NCBI RefSeq assembly: GCF_004296575.1
Contig: NZ_SAYT01000007.1
Coordinates: forward strand, 248,001-312,000
Source of the DNA: Dyella amyloliquefaciens
Lineage (GTDB): Bacteria; Pseudomonadota; Gammaproteobacteria; Xanthomonadales; Rhodanobacteraceae
DNA: 64,000 nucleotides
Reading direction: 5' to 3'
Shown: one piece after another, positions 1 through 8,039 of the stretch
Numbering within the stretch: the first letter of the stretch is position 1
Layout of the letters: every line of letters starts with the position of its first letter
The notes under the pieces: generated by a model
What the model saw: the letters and a program-made list of their open reading frames with translations, nothing else
Databases searched by the model: none
What the model was told of the DNA's origin: nothing
Made by a program: the position numbers and the translations under genes

Positions 1-74
1 AATGCGTTGAGGGCGAACACCGTGCCGACGATGCCGATGAAGAGGCCGAGCACGATCAGTAGAGCAGCGCGCAT
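1..74 (-). CDS. N-terminal fragment of a membrane-anchored protein (cut by window edge)
   Basis: An open frame starts at the ATG whose complement is 72-74 and runs off the left edge after 24 codons. It begins MRAALLIVLGLFIG and stays hydrophobic to the edge, so it looks like an uncleaved signal anchor or signal peptide of an exported or inner-membrane protein. No clear Shine-Dalgarno is seen, only GGGAA about 8 bases upstream. It is divergent from tcdA. Too little is visible to name the family. Confidence 0.5.
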   Translation of the reverse strand, partial: MRAALLIVLGLFIGIVGTVFALNA

Positions 75-147
75 GCGATGGATTCCCGCGAAATGGCACA
101 AAGAGGCCAAGCATAACCGGCGCCCTGCACGGCGGCGCGCCTCCCGC

Positions 148-153
148 TAAAAT
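148..153 (+). promoter_or_regulatory. Candidate -10 box (TAAAAT) of tcdA
   Basis: TAAAAT overlaps the most upstream ATG (152) of the tcdA frame. If it is the real -10 box, transcription would start near 160 and that ATG could not be the start codon. No clear -35 was found, so this rests on one hexamer and position. Confidence 0.3.
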
Positions 154-184
154 GTACTGTCTTCAAGATGTTGGTAGGTTCCTT

Positions 185-1048
185 GTGAAGCACCCTGATG
201 GCGCGGCCGGTGTGGCCATAGCGCGACATACCCCTGATGCCACGCCCGCGGGCGAGGTGGCGTTTCCGCGCGAGCGTTTTGCCGGCGTGGAGCGCCTGTA
301 CGGCACCGGCACGATCGATCGGCTGGCCCAGGCCCATGTGTGCGTGATCGGCATCGGTGGCGTGGGTTCGTGGGCGGCCGAGGCGCTGGCGCGCAGCGGG
401 GTGGGGCATCTCACGCTGATCGATGCTGACGACATCTGCGTGTCCAACACCAATCGCCAGTTGCATGCGCTCAATGGCGAGTTCGGCAAGTCCAAGGTCG
501 GCGTGATCGAAAAGCGCCTGCGCGCGATCAATCCGGCCATCAAGGTCGACGCGATCGAGCGCTTCCTCACCACGTCCACGCTGGACGAGCTGCTCGACCG
601 TGGCTACGACGTGGTGCTGGATGCGTGCGATGCATTCCGCGTGAAGCTGGAGGCCATCGCCTGGTGCCGCCGTCGCAAGTTGCCGATGGTGACGGTGGGT
701 TCGGCCGGTGGCCGCACCGATGCCACGCAGATCCGCGTGCGCGACCTGTCGCGCACCGAGCACGATGCAATGTTCAGCCTGATCCGCAAAAAGCTCCGCC
801 AGGATTTCGGTTTCCCGCGCAACCCGGATCGCTATTTCGGCGTGTCGGCCGTGTACTCGCTGCAGAACGTCCAGTACCCGCAGCCGGACGGTACGGTGTG
901 CGGCACGCGTCCGCCGGTGGCCAACGGTACCGAGGCGCTGAACCTCGCCTGCGGCGGCGGCCTGGGCGCCGCTACCCACGTCACCGGCGCATTCGCGTTC
1001 GCGGCAGTGGGCCGGGTGATGGAACGGCTGCTTCAGGACGGGAAATAG
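185..1048 (+). CDS. tcdA: tRNA threonylcarbamoyladenosine dehydratase TcdA (CsdL)
   Basis: This is an E1-like adenylating enzyme that cyclises N6-threonylcarbamoyladenosine at position 37 of ANN-decoding tRNAs, using ATP. The ThiF-type nucleotide-binding loop GIGGVGSW is near residues 56-63, followed by the family-typical TNTNRQ-like stretch (NTNRQLHAL) and a C-terminal cysteine-containing segment. The frame is open from ATG 152, but TAAAAT overlaps that codon. GTG 185, preceded by GTAGG six bases upstream, is the preferred start and gives 287 aa; E. coli TcdA is about 268 aa, so a GTG further in (212 or 257) is also possible. It converges on phbB across a shared terminator. Confidence 0.88.
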   Translation: MKHPDGAAGVAIARHTPDATPAGEVAFPRERFAGVERLYGTGTIDRLAQAHVCVIGIGGVGSWAAEALARSGVGHLTLIDADDICVSNTNRQLHALNGEFGKSKVGVIEKRLRAINPAIKVDAIERFLTTSTLDELLDRGYDVVLDACDAFRVKLEAIAWCRRRKLPMVTVGSAGGRTDATQIRVRDLSRTEHDAMFSLIRKKLRQDFGFPRNPDRYFGVSAVYSLQNVQYPQPDGTVCGTRPPVANGTEALNLACGGGLGAATHVTGAFAFAAVGRVMERLLQDGK

Positions 1049-1050
1049 GA

Positions 1051-1087
1051 AACGAAAAAGCGCCGGTCATGCCGGCGCTTTTTCGTT
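1051..1087. terminator. Bidirectional rho-independent terminator between tcdA and phbB
   Basis: Perfect 16-bp inverted repeat, arms 1051-1066 and 1072-1087, with a five-base loop. The stem ends in A-rich and T-rich tracts, so it can act for both converging genes. Confidence 0.85.
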
Positions 1088-1113
1088 GCTGCCCACGGTC
1101 TTTCGGGCCGGGC

Positions 1114-1854
1114 TTACCAGCCCATGTAGTGGCCGCCGTTGATCGACAGGTTGGCACCCGTGATCCAGGCCGCTTCTTCGCCGGTGAGGAAGGCCACGGC
1201 GTGGGCGATCTCCTCGGGCTTGCCGAGGCGCCCCACCGGGATCTGCGCAATGATCTTCTCGCGCACTTCCTCCGGCACGGCCATCACCATGTCGGTGCCC
1301 ACGTAGCCGGGCGACACCGTGTTCACGGTGATGCCGAACTTGGCGTTCTCCTGTGCCAGCGAGATGGTGAAGCCGTGCATGCCGGCTTTCGCCGCGGCGT
1401 AGTTGGCCTGGCCGTATTGACCCTTTTGGCCGTTGATCGAGCTGATCTGCACGATGCGGCCCCACTTGTGCGTGCGCATGCCTTCGATCACGGGGCGCGT
1501 CACGTTGAAGCAGGCGTTGAGGTTGGTGTTCACCACTTCCATCCACTGCGGATAGGTCATCTTGTGGAAGGTGGTGTCGCGGGTGATGCCCGCGTTGTTG
1601 ACCAGAATCCCGATCGGGCCCATGGCGGCCTCGATGATGCGCACCATGTCTTCGCAGGAGTCGGGATCCTTCACGTCGCCGGGCACCAGCATCACCTCGA
1701 TGCCTTCCTTCGCCATCATTTCCTTCATCGCTTCCGCCTTGGCCTGGTCGCGATAGTTGGTGGCGACCCGATGCCCCTGGCGGGCCAGATACCGGATGAT
1801 CGCGGTGCCGATTCCGCCCGTGCCGCCAGTGACCAATGCCGTGCGCTGCGTCAT
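1114..1854 (-). CDS. phbB: Acetoacetyl-CoA reductase (PhbB-type short-chain dehydrogenase)
   Basis: NADPH-dependent reduction of acetoacetyl-CoA to (R)-3-hydroxybutyryl-CoA, the second step of polyhydroxybutyrate synthesis. The 246-residue protein is a classical short-chain dehydrogenase: cofactor loop GGTGGIG at 10-16, NNAG at 86-89, catalytic Ser139, Tyr152 and Lys156 (YAAAK). The sequence resembles PhbB more than FabG (NYRDQAKAEA segment, C-terminal INGGHYMGW). Start ATG 1854 is chosen because GGAG lies eight bases upstream; the frame stays open further upstream without a better start. No phaC or phaA is seen beside it, so the PHB role rests on the family alone. Confidence 0.87.
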   Translation of the reverse strand: MTQRTALVTGGTGGIGTAIIRYLARQGHRVATNYRDQAKAEAMKEMMAKEGIEVMLVPGDVKDPDSCEDMVRIIEAAMGPIGILVNNAGITRDTTFHKMTYPQWMEVVNTNLNACFNVTRPVIEGMRTHKWGRIVQISSINGQKGQYGQANYAAAKAGMHGFTISLAQENAKFGITVNTVSPGYVGTDMVMAVPEEVREKIIAQIPVGRLGKPEEIAHAVAFLTGEEAAWITGANLSINGGHYMGW

Positions 1855-2003
1855 GCCTGTTCTCCGAATGATGACTGGTGCCTGTTCGCCCCGTTGCCGG
1901 GCGACGCCATGTGTAACCGTTCTACATGGCAAAACGTCTACGGAGCATACGCAAATTCGACGGCAACGTGAGGTGAGTTTGCCGACCGAAGGTTGGGCGT
2001 CGT

Positions 2004-2864
2004 TTAGGCGGCCATGCGTTCGCTGCAGTGCGGCAAGCGCGTGGGGTCGAATCGCTCGAGCGCATGGTCAAGCAGGTCGCCTGGCTCCCGGGCCGTGGAC
2101 GACACCGGCAACTCGAGGAACGCCAGGGCCCGCCCCAGCGCGGGCAGGGGATCCGTAGGGTCGACCGGATGCGCCTGCTCGGACTTGGAGAGTTTGCGCC
2201 CGCTGCCGTCCAGCGCCAGTGGCAGGTGCAGGTAGCTGGGCGTGGGCAGATTCAGGCAACGCTGCAGGAAGATCTGACGCGGCGTGGAGTCGAGCAGGTC
2301 GTTGCCGCGCACGACTTCGGTGATGCCCTGGGAGGCATCGTCCACCACGCAGGCCAGTTGGTAGGCGTAATAGCCCTCGACCCGGCGAATCACGAAGTCG
2401 CCCGCCGTGCTGCGCAGGTTCTGGGCCTGGGGGCCTTGCAGGGCGTCGTCGAAGCTGACGTCGATGTCCGGGACGCGCAGCCGCCAGGCCGGTTCCCGCC
2501 CCGGGCTGGGAGCGGCCAGGCAGCGTCCGTCCAGATGCAGGCCACCGGCCAGGTCATTGCGGCTGCACCAGCACGGAAAGACCTGGTCGGTCGCCTTGAG
2601 TTGCTCGAATGCGGCGTCGTAGGCGGCCTGCCGGTTCGACTGGAACAGGGCGGGGCCGTCCGCCATCAGCCCGAAGGCGGGCAAGGCGGCCAGGATGCTT
2701 TCGGCGGACCCTGGCATCTCGCGGGGCGGGTCGATGTCTTCCACCCTCAGCAACCATTGCCCACCGGCATGACGGGCACACAGCCAGCTGCCCACCGCGG
2801 CGACGAGTGAACCGAAATGCAAATGGCCGGTCGGAGAAGGGGCGAAACGTCCGCGGTAGGTCAT
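2004..2864 (-). CDS. gluQ: Glutamyl-Q tRNA(Asp) synthetase
   Basis: Activates glutamate and attaches it to queuosine-34 of tRNA(Asp). At 286 aa it is a class-I catalytic domain only, lacking the anticodon-binding half of glutamyl-tRNA synthetase, which is the hallmark of the family. The HIGH-like signature is HLHFGS (14-19), the KMSKS-like motif is KLSKS (224-228), and Cys98, Cys100 and Cys115 fit the zinc-binding site. ATG 2864 is the start because MTYRGRFAPSPTG is the family N-terminus; the open frame continues upstream without homology. It is divergent from htpX. The other queuosine gene here is queG, far away at 50.6-51.7 kb. Confidence 0.93.
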   Translation of the reverse strand: MTYRGRFAPSPTGHLHFGSLVAAVGSWLCARHAGGQWLLRVEDIDPPREMPGSAESILAALPAFGLMADGPALFQSNRQAAYDAAFEQLKATDQVFPCWCSRNDLAGGLHLDGRCLAAPSPGREPAWRLRVPDIDVSFDDALQGPQAQNLRSTAGDFVIRRVEGYYAYQLACVVDDASQGITEVVRGNDLLDSTPRQIFLQRCLNLPTPSYLHLPLALDGSGRKLSKSEQAHPVDPTDPLPALGRALAFLELPVSSTAREPGDLLDHALERFDPTRLPHCSERMAA

Positions 2865-2998
2865 CCGGTCATTGTACGAAGGAAGCCCTTCTCTGTTGGC
2901 GCGTACCTCGTGCGTGGTTCGACACCCTGCTCGGGAACGACGGCACGAACCTGCATGAACGTCGACCGCGCATAATGGCGAGGTTCCAACTGGGTGGC

Positions 2999-3025
2999 CT
3001 TGAAACCGCAAGATTTCGCCACGAT
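2999..3025 (+). promoter_or_regulatory. Candidate heat-shock (sigma-32) promoter of htpX
   Basis: CTTGAAA at 2999-3005 is a perfect match to the sigma-32 -35 consensus. Fourteen bases later CACGAT (3020-3025) is a partial match to the CCCCAT -10 element. It lies about 55 bases before the htpX start, in the gluQ-htpX divergent region. Confidence 0.4.
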
Positions 3026-3081
3026 CCTTGGGTGACGGCGAGAGCCGTCTGTGTTCCTTCATGACTGCCAAAGAGACAGCC

Positions 3082-3978
3082 ATGCGTCGCATCGCACTGT
3101 TCCTGCTTACCAATATCGCCGTCCTGTTCCTGCTGAGCATCGTCTGCCATCTGTTTGGCGTCGATCAGTGGGCCGCCGCCCGTGGTTACGGCGGCATGGG
3201 AGGCTTGCTGATCTATGCCGCCGTGTTCGGCATGGGCGGCGCCTTCATCTCGCTGGCCATGTCCAAGTGGATGGCCAAGATGTCCACCGGCGCCCGCGTG
3301 ATCGAGCAGCCGCAGAACGAAGCCGAGCGCTGGCTGGTGGAGACCGTGCGTCGCCATGCACAGAACGCAGGCATCGGCATGCCCGAGGTGGCGATCTACG
3401 ACGCGCCGGAAATGAACGCCTTCGCCACCGGCATGACCAAGAACAGCTCGCTGGTGGCGGTGAGCACGGGCCTGCTGCAGCAGATGGATCGCGAGCAGGT
3501 CGCGGCCGTGCTGGGTCACGAGATCGGCCACATCGCCAACGGCGACATGGTCACGCTGACGCTGATCCAGGGCGTGGTGAACACGCTGGTGATCGTGGCT
3601 GCCCGTGTGGTTGGGCGGCTGGTCGACAGCTGGCTGTCGGGCGGTCGTGACCGCGACGGCGGTGGCGGCATCGGCTACTTCATGTCGGTGATGGTGCTGC
3701 AGCTGGTGTTCGGCCTGTTCGCCTCGATGATCGTGATGGCCTTCTCGCGCTGGCGCGAATTCCGCGCCGATGCGGCGGGCGCCAAGCTGGCCGGCCGCGG
3801 TGCGATGATCTCCGCCCTGCAGCGCCTGCAGGTGCAGCACGGTGAAAGCACCTTGCCGCAGACCATCGCCGCGTTCGGTATCTCCGGCCATCTGGCCACG
3901 GGCTTCAAGCGCCTGTTCATGAGCCACCCGCCGCTGGAAGAGCGCATCGCCGCGCTGCAGAGCGCGACCAACGCCTGA
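3082..3978 (+). CDS. htpX: Membrane-bound zinc metalloprotease HtpX (M48B)
   Basis: Inner-membrane quality-control endoprotease that cuts misfolded membrane proteins, acting with FtsH. The 298-aa protein has two N-terminal hydrophobic segments (about 4-24 and 38-60), the zinc motif HEIGH at 146-150, two further hydrophobic segments (about 155-175 and 192-215), and a third-ligand region EFRADAAGAK. ATG 3082 gives the family N-terminus MRRIALFLLTN; in-frame upstream codons extend beyond it. A sigma-32-like promoter candidate lies upstream, consistent with its stress role. Tandem hairpins follow the stop. Confidence 0.95.
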   Translation: MRRIALFLLTNIAVLFLLSIVCHLFGVDQWAAARGYGGMGGLLIYAAVFGMGGAFISLAMSKWMAKMSTGARVIEQPQNEAERWLVETVRRHAQNAGIGMPEVAIYDAPEMNAFATGMTKNSSLVAVSTGLLQQMDREQVAAVLGHEIGHIANGDMVTLTLIQGVVNTLVIVAARVVGRLVDSWLSGGRDRDGGGGIGYFMSVMVLQLVFGLFASMIVMAFSRWREFRADAAGAKLAGRGAMISALQRLQVQHGESTLPQTIAAFGISGHLATGFKRLFMSHPPLEERIAALQSATNA

Positions 3979-3985
3979 TCTTCAC

Positions 3986-4034
3986 CCGCCTTCCCAGCGA
4001 AGGCGGTAGCCTGAGGGGCCGATTCGTCGGCCCC
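3986..4034 (+). terminator. Tandem hairpins after htpX
   Basis: A 7-bp hairpin (3986-3992 with 4000-4006) is followed by a perfect 8-bp GC-rich hairpin with a TTCG tetraloop (4015-4022 with 4027-4034). There is no T-run, so termination is plausible but unproven. The second hairpin ends just before the htpG promoter candidate. Confidence 0.4.
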
Positions 4035-4038
4035 TTCG

Positions 4039-4066
4039 CTTGTATGTCCTTCCCCTTGCCCGATTT
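4039..4066 (+). promoter_or_regulatory. Candidate heat-shock (sigma-32) promoter of htpG
   Basis: CTTGTAT (4039-4045), a 13-base spacer, then CCCGATTT (4059-4066), compared with the sigma-32 consensus CTTGAAA-N13-15-CCCCATNT. Only one base differs in the -10 element. The predicted start near 4072 leaves a short leader before ATG 4085. Confidence 0.55.
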
Positions 4067-4084
4067 CCGCATGAGCCTTTCCGT

Positions 4085-5956
4085 ATGACGAACGCCGCGC
4101 CCGAAACCCGCAAATTCGAAGCCGAAGTCGCCCAGGTCCTGCACCTGGTCACGCATTCGCTGTACTCGCACAAGGAGATTTTCCTGCGCGAGCTGATCTC
4201 CAACGCCTCCGACGCCTGCGACAAGCTTCGCTTCGAATCAATCGGCAACCCGGACCTGCTGTCCGGCGACGGTGACCTGCAGATCCACGTCAGCTGGGAC
4301 CCGGAAGCACGTACCGTCACCGTGCGCGACAACGGCATCGGCATGACGCGCGACGAAGTGGTGGCGAACATCGGCACCATCGCGAGCTCGGGTACGCGCC
4401 GTTTCCTGGAGGCGATGAGTGCCGAGCAGAAGACCGACGCGCGCTTGATCGGCCAGTTCGGCGTGGGTTTCTATTCCGCCTTCGTGGTGGCCGACCGCGT
4501 TACCGTGCTGAGCCGCCGTGCTGACCAGCCGGTGGGCGAGGGCGTGAAGTGGGAAAGCGACGGCAAGGGCGAGTACAGCTTGACCCAGGTCGATCTGACG
4601 GAACGCGGTACGTCGGTGATCCTGCACCTGAAGGCCGACGAAGATGAATTCCTCAAGGGCTGGGAGCTGCGCTCGCTGATCCGCAAGTACTCCGATCACG
4701 TGGCCTTCCCGATCCGCATGCCGGAGGAAAAGGACGGCAAGCCTTCGGACGAGTGGGAAACCATCAACGACGCCTCGGCGCTGTGGGCGAAGTCGCGCAG
4801 CGAGATTTCCGACGAGGAATACCAGAGCTTCTACAAGTCGTTGGGCCACGACTTCAACGACGCGCTCGCGTGGACCCACAACCGTGTGGAAGGCAGCCAG
4901 AGCTTCACCACGCTGCTGTATCTTCCCGAGCAGCCGCCGTTCGACCTGATGATGGGCGGACGCGACGAGCGCAAGGGCCTCAAGCTCTACATCAAGCGCG
5001 TCTTCATCATGGACGCGGCCGAAGACCTGTTGCCGAACTACCTGCGCTTCGTGCGCGGCGTGGTGGACGCCGACGACCTGCCGCTCAACGTAAGCCGCGA
5101 GATCCTGCAGCACAATCGCCAGCTCGAGCGCATCCGTGCGGCCTGCGTGAAGCGCGTGCTCGATCTCATCGAGAAGCTTTCGCGCGACGAACCCGAGAAG
5201 TTCGCCACCTTCTACAAGTCCTTCGGCAATACGCTGAAGGAGGGCATCGTGGAAGACGCGGGCAATCGCGAGCGCATCGCCAAGCTGCTGCGTTTTGCTT
5301 CGACCAAGGGTGAGGGCGCGAAGCAGTCGGTGTCGCTGGACGACTACATCGGCCGCATGGAAGTGGGTCAGGACACCATCTGGTTCATTACGGCGGACAG
5401 CTACACCGCCGCCATGGGCAGCCCGCAGCTCGAAGCGTTCAAGGCCAAGGGCATCGAAGTGCTGCTGATGTCCGACCGCGTCGACGAATGGATGCTCGGC
5501 AGCCTCAACGAATATGCGGACAAGAAGCTCCGCAACGTGGCCAAGGGCGAGTTGCCGCTGGACGATGCCGGCAAGAAGCAGCAGGAGGAAGCCAACAAGG
5601 CGGCCGAGCCGGTGCTGAAGAAGCTCAAGGACCTGCTGGGCGATCGCGTGAACGAGGTGCGCGTGTCCGCACGCCTCACTGACTCGCCGTCGTGCCTGGC
5701 GCTGTCCGATTTCGAGATGGCGCCGCACCTGGCGCGGCTGTTGCGCGAGGCGGGTCACGAGATGCCGGAAAGCAAGCCGACGCTGGAGATCAATCCGCAG
5801 CATCCCTTGCTCAAGCGCGTGGAGAGCGAGGGTGACTCGGGCAAGGCCGCCGACCTTGCCAACCTGTTGCTCGACCAGGCCGAGATCGCGGCGGGCGCTC
5901 AGCTGCCCGATCCGGCGGCCTTCGTACAGCGCCTCAATCGCCTGATCGTGGGCTGA
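4085..5956 (+). CDS. htpG: Molecular chaperone HtpG (Hsp90)
   Basis: Cytosolic ATP-dependent Hsp90 chaperone, homodimeric through its C-terminus. The 623-aa length equals the E. coli protein (about 624). The N-terminal GHKL ATPase domain shows the Asn/Asp box NASDACDKL (40-48), DNGIGM (82-87) and GQFGVGFYSAF; the middle domain carries the conserved LYIKRVFIMD and NVSREILQHNR segments. ATG 4085 is used because the conserved ETRKFEAEV N-terminus follows directly; an upstream in-frame codon at 4040 would overlap the promoter. The sigma-32-like promoter fits classical heat induction. Confidence 0.97.
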   Translation: MTNAAPETRKFEAEVAQVLHLVTHSLYSHKEIFLRELISNASDACDKLRFESIGNPDLLSGDGDLQIHVSWDPEARTVTVRDNGIGMTRDEVVANIGTIASSGTRRFLEAMSAEQKTDARLIGQFGVGFYSAFVVADRVTVLSRRADQPVGEGVKWESDGKGEYSLTQVDLTERGTSVILHLKADEDEFLKGWELRSLIRKYSDHVAFPIRMPEEKDGKPSDEWETINDASALWAKSRSEISDEEYQSFYKSLGHDFNDALAWTHNRVEGSQSFTTLLYLPEQPPFDLMMGGRDERKGLKLYIKRVFIMDAAEDLLPNYLRFVRGVVDADDLPLNVSREILQHNRQLERIRAACVKRVLDLIEKLSRDEPEKFATFYKSFGNTLKEGIVEDAGNRERIAKLLRFASTKGEGAKQSVSLDDYIGRMEVGQDTIWFITADSYTAAMGSPQLEAFKAKGIEVLLMSDRVDEWMLGSLNEYADKKLRNVAKGELPLDDAGKKQQEEANKAAEPVLKKLKDLLGDRVNEVRVSARLTDSPSCLALSDFEMAPHLARLLREAGHEMPESKPTLEINPQHPLLKRVESEGDSGKAADLANLLLDQAEIAAGAQLPDPAAFVQRLNRLIVG

Positions 5957-5975
5957 GGGCGTCCAGGCATGGCCT

Positions 5976-6003
5976 GGTCAGTCCTGCGTGAGCAGGATTG
6001 ACC
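5976..6003. terminator. Hairpin downstream of htpG
   Basis: Twelve-base arms 5976-5987 and 5992-6003 pair throughout, with one G-T wobble, around a GTGA loop. No T-run follows, so it may terminate weakly or protect the transcript 3' end. Confidence 0.4.
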
Positions 6004-6060
6004 GGGAGTGCGGAGAGGAGCCTTTCCTCCCCGCCGTTTGAGCAAAGGGCTCCTGACCGA

Positions 6061-6080
6061 CGGCCGCTATACTGCGGCCG
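6061..6080 (+). promoter_or_regulatory. Palindrome enclosing a TATACT -10 box
   Basis: Perfect 7-bp arms (6061-6067 and 6074-6080) flank TATACT at 6068-6073. The hexamer is placed to start transcription near 6080, about 20 bases before the transporter start at 6101. No good -35 at 16-18 bases is seen. The symmetry suggests either an operator over the -10 box or chance in GC-rich DNA. Confidence 0.35.
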
Positions 6081-6100
6081 TTTCTTTGCACGGAAGACCC

Positions 6101-7003
6101 ATGGGCGCCTTGCTGCTGCTGTTCGCCTGCCTGTTGCTCGGTGCACTGGTCGCGCGCTTCGCCAAGCCGCCGGCGGGCACCGTGCACGGCATCAACTGGT
6201 GGTTGATCAACATCGCACTGCCGGCGCTGGTGCTGGAACTCGTGCCGCGGCTCAAGATCGGCACGCAGCTGTGGTTCCCGGCGGTCGCGATGTGGGTGGT
6301 GTTTTTCGGTGCGTGGCTGCTGGCGGCGTGCGTGGGTGCGTGGCTGGGTTGGTCGCGCGCGCGTATCGGTGCGGTGACGCTGGTGTGCGGCCTGGGCAAT
6401 ACCTCGTTCATGGGGTATCCCATGATGCAGGCGATGCACGGCAAGGAAGGTCTGGCGGTCGCTGTCGTGGCGGACCAGCTGGGCTGTTTTCCATTGCTGG
6501 CTTCGGCAGGCGTGGCGGTGGCGTCGATATACGCCGGCAAATCGCCGGAGGTGAAAGCCATCGCACGACGCATCCTCACTTTTCCCGCGTTTCTCTGCCT
6601 CGTGCTGGCCCTCGTGGTGGGGGCTTTGGGCGGCTGGCCGGAAGCGGCAGACAGTGTGCTCGCACCCATTGGCGCGACGTTGACCCCGTTGGCGCTGTTC
6701 TCGGTCGGCCTGCAGTTCAAGTTTCAGCTTGGCGAAAAGCAGCTCTCCGCGTTGGTGGTCGGCCTGGGGTGGAAGCTGCTGCTGGCGCCGCTGGCCGCAT
6801 GGGGATTGGGCGTGGCTGCCGGCGTCGGCGGACTGCCCCTGACCGTGGGCGTGTTGCAGGCCGCGATGGCGCCGATGGTGTCGGCGACCATTCTCGCCGA
6901 CGAGTACAGGCTGGAGCCGGCGCTGGCGAATACGATCCTGGGTGCGGGCATCGTGTTGTCGCTGATCACCGTTCCCCTGGGCAACCTGTGGCTGGGAGGG
7001 TAG
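6101..7003 (+). CDS. AEC-family membrane transporter
   Basis: Predicted inner-membrane carrier of the auxin efflux carrier / malonate permease family (AEC); the substrate cannot be read from sequence. The 300-aa protein is very hydrophobic with about ten predicted membrane segments in two halves. The conserved GLGNTSFMGYP stretch (about 104-114) and a hydrophobic repeat near the C-terminus (VLQAAMAPMVSATILADEY) are typical of the family. ATG 6101 is chosen because the first membrane segment (GALLLLFACLLLG) starts there; an upstream in-frame ATG at 6008 would add a non-conserved basic stretch and span the promoter candidate. The DUF4440 gene follows after seven bases and may be co-transcribed. 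Confidence 0.8.
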   Translation: MGALLLLFACLLLGALVARFAKPPAGTVHGINWWLINIALPALVLELVPRLKIGTQLWFPAVAMWVVFFGAWLLAACVGAWLGWSRARIGAVTLVCGLGNTSFMGYPMMQAMHGKEGLAVAVVADQLGCFPLLASAGVAVASIYAGKSPEVKAIARRILTFPAFLCLVLALVVGALGGWPEAADSVLAPIGATLTPLALFSVGLQFKFQLGEKQLSALVVGLGWKLLLAPLAAWGLGVAAGVGGLPLTVGVLQAAMAPMVSATILADEYRLEPALANTILGAGIVLSLITVPLGNLWLGG

Positions 7004-7010
7004 GCATTCC

Positions 7011-7367
7011 ATGGATCTCGAGGCGCATCTGATCGACCTTGAAACACAGCTGCACCGGCAGGACGTACGTGCCGATGCGGACGCCTTGCGGAGGCTGATC
7101 GCCGGGGATTTCTTCGAGTTCGGCGTGTCGGGCACGGTGTGGACGCGGGAGGCGGTGATCGACGCGCTGAAGGACGAGGCGTTCTCGCCGCGTGAGGCGA
7201 ACGATTTTCGCCTGACCCTGCTCGCCGACGGTGCGGCGTTGCTGACGTATCGCGCGCACCGAGTCGCTACTGCCGCGCGCCCCGCCGCCGATTCGCTGCG
7301 CAGTTCGATCTGGCGGCTGCATGAGGGGCAGTGGCAGATGGTGTTTCATCAGGGAACGCCGCTTTGA
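7011..7367 (+). CDS. DUF4440 / NTF2-like small protein
   Basis: A 118-aa soluble protein with the alpha+beta cone pattern of the SnoaL/NTF2 superfamily: amphipathic N-terminal helices (DLEAHLIDLETQLHRQDVRA), a DFFEFGVSGTVWTREAVID segment typical of DUF4440, and a C-terminal WRLHEGQWQMVFHQGTPL strand pair. Members often bind small ligands, but no catalytic residue can be assigned. It starts seven bases after the AEC transporter, so the two are likely one transcript. The palindromic repeat array begins about 40 bases after its stop. Confidence 0.7.
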   Translation: MDLEAHLIDLETQLHRQDVRADADALRRLIAGDFFEFGVSGTVWTREAVIDALKDEAFSPREANDFRLTLLADGAALLTYRAHRVATAARPAADSLRSSIWRLHEGQWQMVFHQGTPL

Positions 7368-7404
7368 TAGGGGCGATTTTCGGGTGAAGGGAGATCTCGT
7401 CTTT

Positions 7405-8008
7405 TCCGCTCCGTAGGCCTTTCGCGCACTGGGTGCGCTCCTACAGGTGTGGCGTGGCGGTTCGGTCTTTTTTTGTAGGAGCCCACCCAGTGGGCGACCG
7501 CAGCGTTTCGTCGTTACCGCTTCGTAGGCTTATCGCGCACTGGGTGCGCTTCTACAGGTGTGGCGTGGCGGCTCGGTATATTTTTTTTTGTAGGAGCCCA
7601 CCCAGTGGGCGACCGCAGCGTTTTGCCGTTATCGCTTCGTAGGCTTATCGCGCACTGGGTGCGCTCCTACAGGTGTGACGTGGCGGTTCGGTCTTTTTTT
7701 GTAGGAGCCCACCCAGTGGGCGACCGCAGCGTTTCGTCGTTACCGTTTCGCAGGCTTATCGCGCACTGGGTGCGCTCCTACAGGTGTGGCGTGGTGGTTC
7801 GGTCGTTTTTTGTAGGAGCCTACCCAGTGGGCGACCGCAGCGTTTTGCCGTTATCGCTTCGTAGGCTTATCGCGCACTGGGTGCGCTTCTACAGGTGTGG
7901 CGTGGCGGCTCGGTATATTTTTTTTTGTAGGAGCCCACCCAGTGGGCGACCGCAGCGTTTCGTCATTACCGCTTCGCAGGCTTTCGCGCACTGGGTGCGC
8001 TCCTACAA
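7405..8008. repeat. Tandem array of REP-like palindromic units (five full copies plus a sixth partial)
   Basis: The motif beginning cgcgcactgggtgcgct recurs at 7423, 7534, 7649, 7760, 7871 and 7985, spacings 111, 115, 111, 111 and 114. Each unit holds arm A (GCGCACTGGGTGCGC, itself a hairpin), about 25 bases ending in a T-run, and arm B (GCCCACCCAGTGGGC within TGTAGGAG...GCGA), largely complementary to A. Thus each unit is two head-to-head REPs. Linkers alternate between two types (TTTCGTCGTTACCG and TTTTGCCGTTATCG), a two-unit higher-order period. The 672 bases between the DUF4440 and Hsp15 genes hold nothing else. Confidence 0.93.
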
Positions 8009-8039
8009 ATAGAGGGCCCGGGGGCGCCAGGAAGCGCAG

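Noticed and set aside
4238..5803. 521-residue antisense frame opposite htpG
   Set aside because: Shadow of htpG by codon bias; no motif.
7405..8008. Possible CRISPR array
   Set aside because: The repeats are double palindromes at 111-115 bp spacing with near-identical linkers, not short repeats with unique spacers, and no cas gene is present.
7560..8012. 150-residue open frame across the repeat array, repeating FFVGAHPVGDRSV
   Set aside because: It is a translation of the tandem REP units; the repetition follows DNA period 111-115 and there is no ribosome-binding site or family resemblance.
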